Positions 5,412 through 7,029 of a DNA stretch of 7,029 bases are shown here, one piece after another. The stretch is from assembly GCA_012510625.1 (NCBI GenBank), contig JAAZHP010000283.1:1-7029 (forward strand), given 5' to 3'. The notes under the pieces are model-generated. The model searched no databases and was not told the origin of the DNA. It saw only the letters and a program-made list of their open reading frames with translations. This stretch comes from Bacillota bacterium (lineage in GTDB: Bacteria > Bacillota > Dethiobacteria > DTU022). The number at the start of each line of letters is the position of its first letter. Within the stretch, counting starts at the first letter, position 1. Position numbers and translations under genes: made by a program.

Positions 5412-6719
5412 CTATCTGAACTGCGGCAGGTAGGGGGCGTTCTCCTTTAAAATTTCATCAAGCAGCGCCCTGGCCGGGCCGGCCCCCCTCACCAGGGGAT
5501 GGTTTAGCAAGGCCAGGTAAGCGGCGTTTTTATCCCCGCTCACCGCCGCCTCGACAGTAAGCTGCTCGTACGCCTTTACCTGCTGCACCAGGCCGCGAAA
5601 GGCCACGGGCAAAGGGCCTGGAGAAAGCGGCCTGATCTTGCCCCCCCCAATCAGGCAGTTGGTCTCGATTACGGCATTCGCCGGCAAGTCCGGAATGGCG
5701 GAGCCGTTTTTTACATTTAATACCACCTGCTTCGCGGAGCCGCTGCCGCAAAGGGCCCGCATCAGGGAAACCGCCGTCTCGGAGTAAAAGGCGCCGCCGC
5801 GCCTGGAGAGCAGGTCAGGTTTTTCGTCAACCGCGGGATCGCGGTACAGTTGAAAGAGCTCTTCTTCAAGGGCGATCACCTCGCGGGCGCGGTTTTTCCC
5901 TTCACCGGCCTTCTTCTTTGCCGCGGCAAAAGTCTGTTCGGGAAAATAATAATAAAGCAGGTAGGGGGAAGGAAGAGCGCCCAGGGACTGCAGCAGCATG
6001 CGCGCCTCTTCCAGGCCGATCTCCGGAAAATCATGGGCCCAGAAAAGAGCCGTCTCCGGGGCGGAGAGGATCCGGCCGGTCACATCGCTGCCGTCGAGAA
6101 GGACCCGCGTGACCCAGCTGAGATGGTTCAGCCCGGTAAAGATGAGCTCGAGCCGCTCCGGCGCCGCATCGAGAAATGCGGCCATCATTTTCTGCATGGT
6201 CAGCGGAATATTGCAGAGCCCGGCGCACTTTACAGGGCTCTGCCGCTGCAGCGCTTCGGTGATGATCCCGGAAGGATTGGTGAAATTAATTAAAAAAGCG
6301 TCCGGGCAAAGCCGCTCCATATCGGCAGCCAGCTCCAGGGCCAGAGGGATATGCCGCAGCGCCGCGGCGAAACCGCCGGGTCCCGTGGTCTCCTGGCCCA
6401 CAATTCCATAGGGCAGCGGGAGCAGTTCATCTTTCTCCCGGGTGGCCAATCCGCCGGCGCGGAACTGGCTGATCACGAAAGCGGCGCCGGACAGCGCTGC
6501 GCGGCGATCGAGGGTGGCGGCCAGCTTGACTTTTCCGTCAAGGCCGGCCTTCCGGATCATGCGGCGGCAAAGCCCGGCTACGGCTGACTGCTTTGCGTCC
6601 CCGGCTTCTATATCGACAAGGCATATTTCGGAGACGGGAAAGGAGTGGTAATTCTCGAGGATCCCTCCGATCAATTCGGGAGTATAGCTTGATCCCCCGC
6701 CGATAACGGTAATTTTCAC
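5412..6719 (-). CDS. Glycoside hydrolase family 4, 6-phospho-beta-glucosidase type
   Basis: This cytoplasmic enzyme probably splits 6-phospho-disaccharides (cellobiose-6-P, or chitobiose-6-P as for E. coli ChbF) by the NAD- and Mn-dependent oxidation-elimination mechanism of GH4. The 435 residues match family length. Motifs in order are the Rossmann loop GGGSSYTPEL (7-16), VDIE (35-38) at the end of strand 2, QFRAGG (85-90), GIVGQETTGPGG (105-116), NFTNPSG (145-151), GLCNIP (167-172) with metal ligand C169, GLNHLSW (196-202) with metal ligand H199, and RRGGAFYSE (306-314). The pattern fits the beta-glucosidase branch (LicH/CelF/BglT) better than the alpha-galactosidase or alpha-glucosidase branches. 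The GTG start has GAGGGG 7 nt upstream and lies about 37 nt after the predicted transcription start. It heads a unit with the kinase and nif3. No PTS or regulator gene is in view, so how its phosphorylated substrate is formed is unknown. Confidence 0.93.
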   Translation of the reverse strand: MKITVIGGGSSYTPELIGGILENYHSFPVSEICLVDIEAGDAKQSAVAGLCRRMIRKAGLDGKVKLAATLDRRAALSGAAFVISQFRAGGLATREKDELLPLPYGIVGQETTGPGGFAAALRHIPLALELAADMERLCPDAFLINFTNPSGIITEALQRQSPVKCAGLCNIPLTMQKMMAAFLDAAPERLELIFTGLNHLSWVTRVLLDGSDVTGRILSAPETALFWAHDFPEIGLEEARMLLQSLGALPSPYLLYYYFPEQTFAAAKKKAGEGKNRAREVIALEEELFQLYRDPAVDEKPDLLSRRGGAFYSETAVSLMRALCGSGSAKQVVLNVKNGSAIPDLPANAVIETNCLIGGGKIRPLSPGPLPVAFRGLVQQVKAYEQLTVEAAVSGDKNAAYLALLNHPLVRGAGPARALLDEILKENAPYLPQFR

Positions 6720-6763
6720 CGGTCTGCCCCTCTCCTTCCGGTATTAGTCCCGCCTTTCCCTCG

Positions 6764-6792
6764 ATTATATCCGGGCTGCCGGGGGATGACAA
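6764..6792 (-). promoter_or_regulatory. Promoter for the GH4-kinase-nif3 unit
   Basis: On the minus strand TTGTCA (6787-6792, 5/6) is separated by 17 nt from TATAAT (6764-6769, 6/6). The start is expected near 6757, giving a leader of about 37 nt. The spacer contains the palindrome CCGG-N4-CCGG (6771-6782). The -35 box lies inside a TGTCATCCC motif (6783-6791) that is partly repeated as TGTCATTCC 29 nt upstream (6812-6820). Either could be a regulator site. Confidence 0.75.
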
Positions 6793-6820
6793 GCAGCGGA
6801 TCGGGGTGCCCGGAATGACA
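6783..6820 (-). repeat. Imperfect direct repeat over and upstream of the GH4 -35 box
   Basis: TGTCATTCC (6812-6820) and TGTCATCCC (6783-6791) are 29 nt apart, and each is followed by a similar C/G-rich stretch ending in CCCGAT or CCCGGAT. It could be a pair of activator or repressor sites, or debris of a dispersed TGTCATTCC repeat common in bacteria. Confidence 0.4.
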
Positions 6821-6851
6821 GTAAGCGGGCCGGTTTTTTCTTTTTTCATCC

Positions 6852-6870
6852 CCCGACATTACAAATCGGG
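6852..6870 (-). other. Small hairpin downstream of the right-edge gene
   Basis: CCCGA and TCGGG form a 5-bp stem with a 9-nt loop, 17 nt past the stop of the partial gene. On the minus strand it is followed by an A-rich, not T-rich, stretch, so it is not a canonical terminator. It is the only candidate 3' structure between that gene and the GH4 promoter. Confidence 0.35.
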
Positions 6871-6887
6871 AAGGGACATGTGCGAAT

Positions 6888-7029
6888 TTATCCTTTTACT
6901 TTTCCGGTCAGCCTTTTAAATAGTTCGCTGAAAAAAACGGCCAGCCGCATGAGAATTCCAAACAGGAAGCCGCCGCCCGGTTCCGGCGCCGGAGGTCCGG
7001 GCCCTGGTTCCGGTTCGGGAATTTCCGGC
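6888..7029 (-). CDS. Partial CDS: C-terminus of a Pro/Glu/Gly-rich protein
   Basis: The minus-strand frame entering from the right edge encodes 46 residues before TAA (6888-6890). The first 20 are a low-complexity linker (PEIPEPEPGPGPPAPEPGGG). They are followed by a hydrophobic, possibly amphipathic helix (FLFGILMRLAVFFSELF) and a basic tail (KRLTGKVKG). The Pro-Glu repeats with a clean ending in a hydrophobic/basic helix look like a genuine C-terminus, perhaps of a surface or envelope-linked protein. The start and main domain lie outside the window, so no function can be given. It ends 168 nt before the GH4 start and upstream of that gene's own promoter, so it is likely a separate unit. Confidence 0.6.
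   Translation of the reverse strand, partial: PEIPEPEPGPGPPAPEPGGGFLFGILMRLAVFFSELFKRLTGKVKG

Noticed and set aside
5850..6411. Overlapping plus-strand frames of 137-147 codons
   Set aside because: They are antisense to the GH4 gene across its conserved motifs; no domain or ribosome site.
6808..6840. GCCCG/CGGGC hairpin followed by a T-rich tract on the plus strand, like a terminator
   Set aside because: The stem is only 5 bp with a 13-nt loop, and no plus-strand gene lies upstream to be terminated.

Overview
This 7,029-base window looks like chromosomal DNA from a fairly GC-rich member of the Bacillota (Clostridia-like). The reasons are a Nif3 (DUF34) gene next to a CT398/HP0958-type zinc-ribbon gene, an arrangement common in that group; consensus sigma-A promoters with 17-nt spacers; GC-rich purine Shine-Dalgarno sites; and frequent GTG/TTG starts. 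Species cannot be read from the sequence.

Every supported gene lies on the minus strand, so transcription runs right to left. At the right edge (6888-7029) is the C-terminal tail of a Pro/Glu-rich protein. Next comes a strong promoter (TTGTCA-17-TATAAT, 6764-6792), followed by a GH4 6-phospho-glycosidase (5412-6719), a BadF/BadG-type sugar kinase (4278-5339) and a Nif3-like dinuclear-metal protein (3063-4187). An intrinsic terminator (3037-3062) touches the nif3 stop codon. A coiled-coil zinc-ribbon gene with a TTG start (2281-3012) lies only 24 nt past its T-tract. A second promoter (TTGATG-17-TATAAT, 2232-2260) serves a membrane-anchored acidic helical/TPR-like protein (1377-2177) and tatC (572-1354), which are 22 nt apart.

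The left 571 bases contain no convincing gene. They are a patchwork of short palindromic and tandem repeats. At the extreme left is a near-perfect leftward promoter (TTGACA-17-TATAAA) whose start region is covered by a perfect 8+8 bp inverted repeat resembling a DtxR/IdeR/MntR-family metal-repressor operator; its target gene lies outside the window.

The GH4 enzyme and kinase form a plausible disaccharide-phosphate salvage pair (cellobiose, chitobiose or cell-wall sugars): one cleaves a 6-phospho-disaccharide and the other may phosphorylate the released sugar or the intact disaccharide. No transporter or PTS gene is visible. The TatC is unusual because the residues matching E. coli F94 and E103, the twin-arginine recognition site, are replaced. 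No tatA is present in the window. I see no mobile element, CRISPR array, RNA gene or clearly new defence or biosynthetic system. The best leads are the edge promoter/operator, the divergent TatC with its anchored partner, and the terminator inside the nif3-zinc-ribbon pair.
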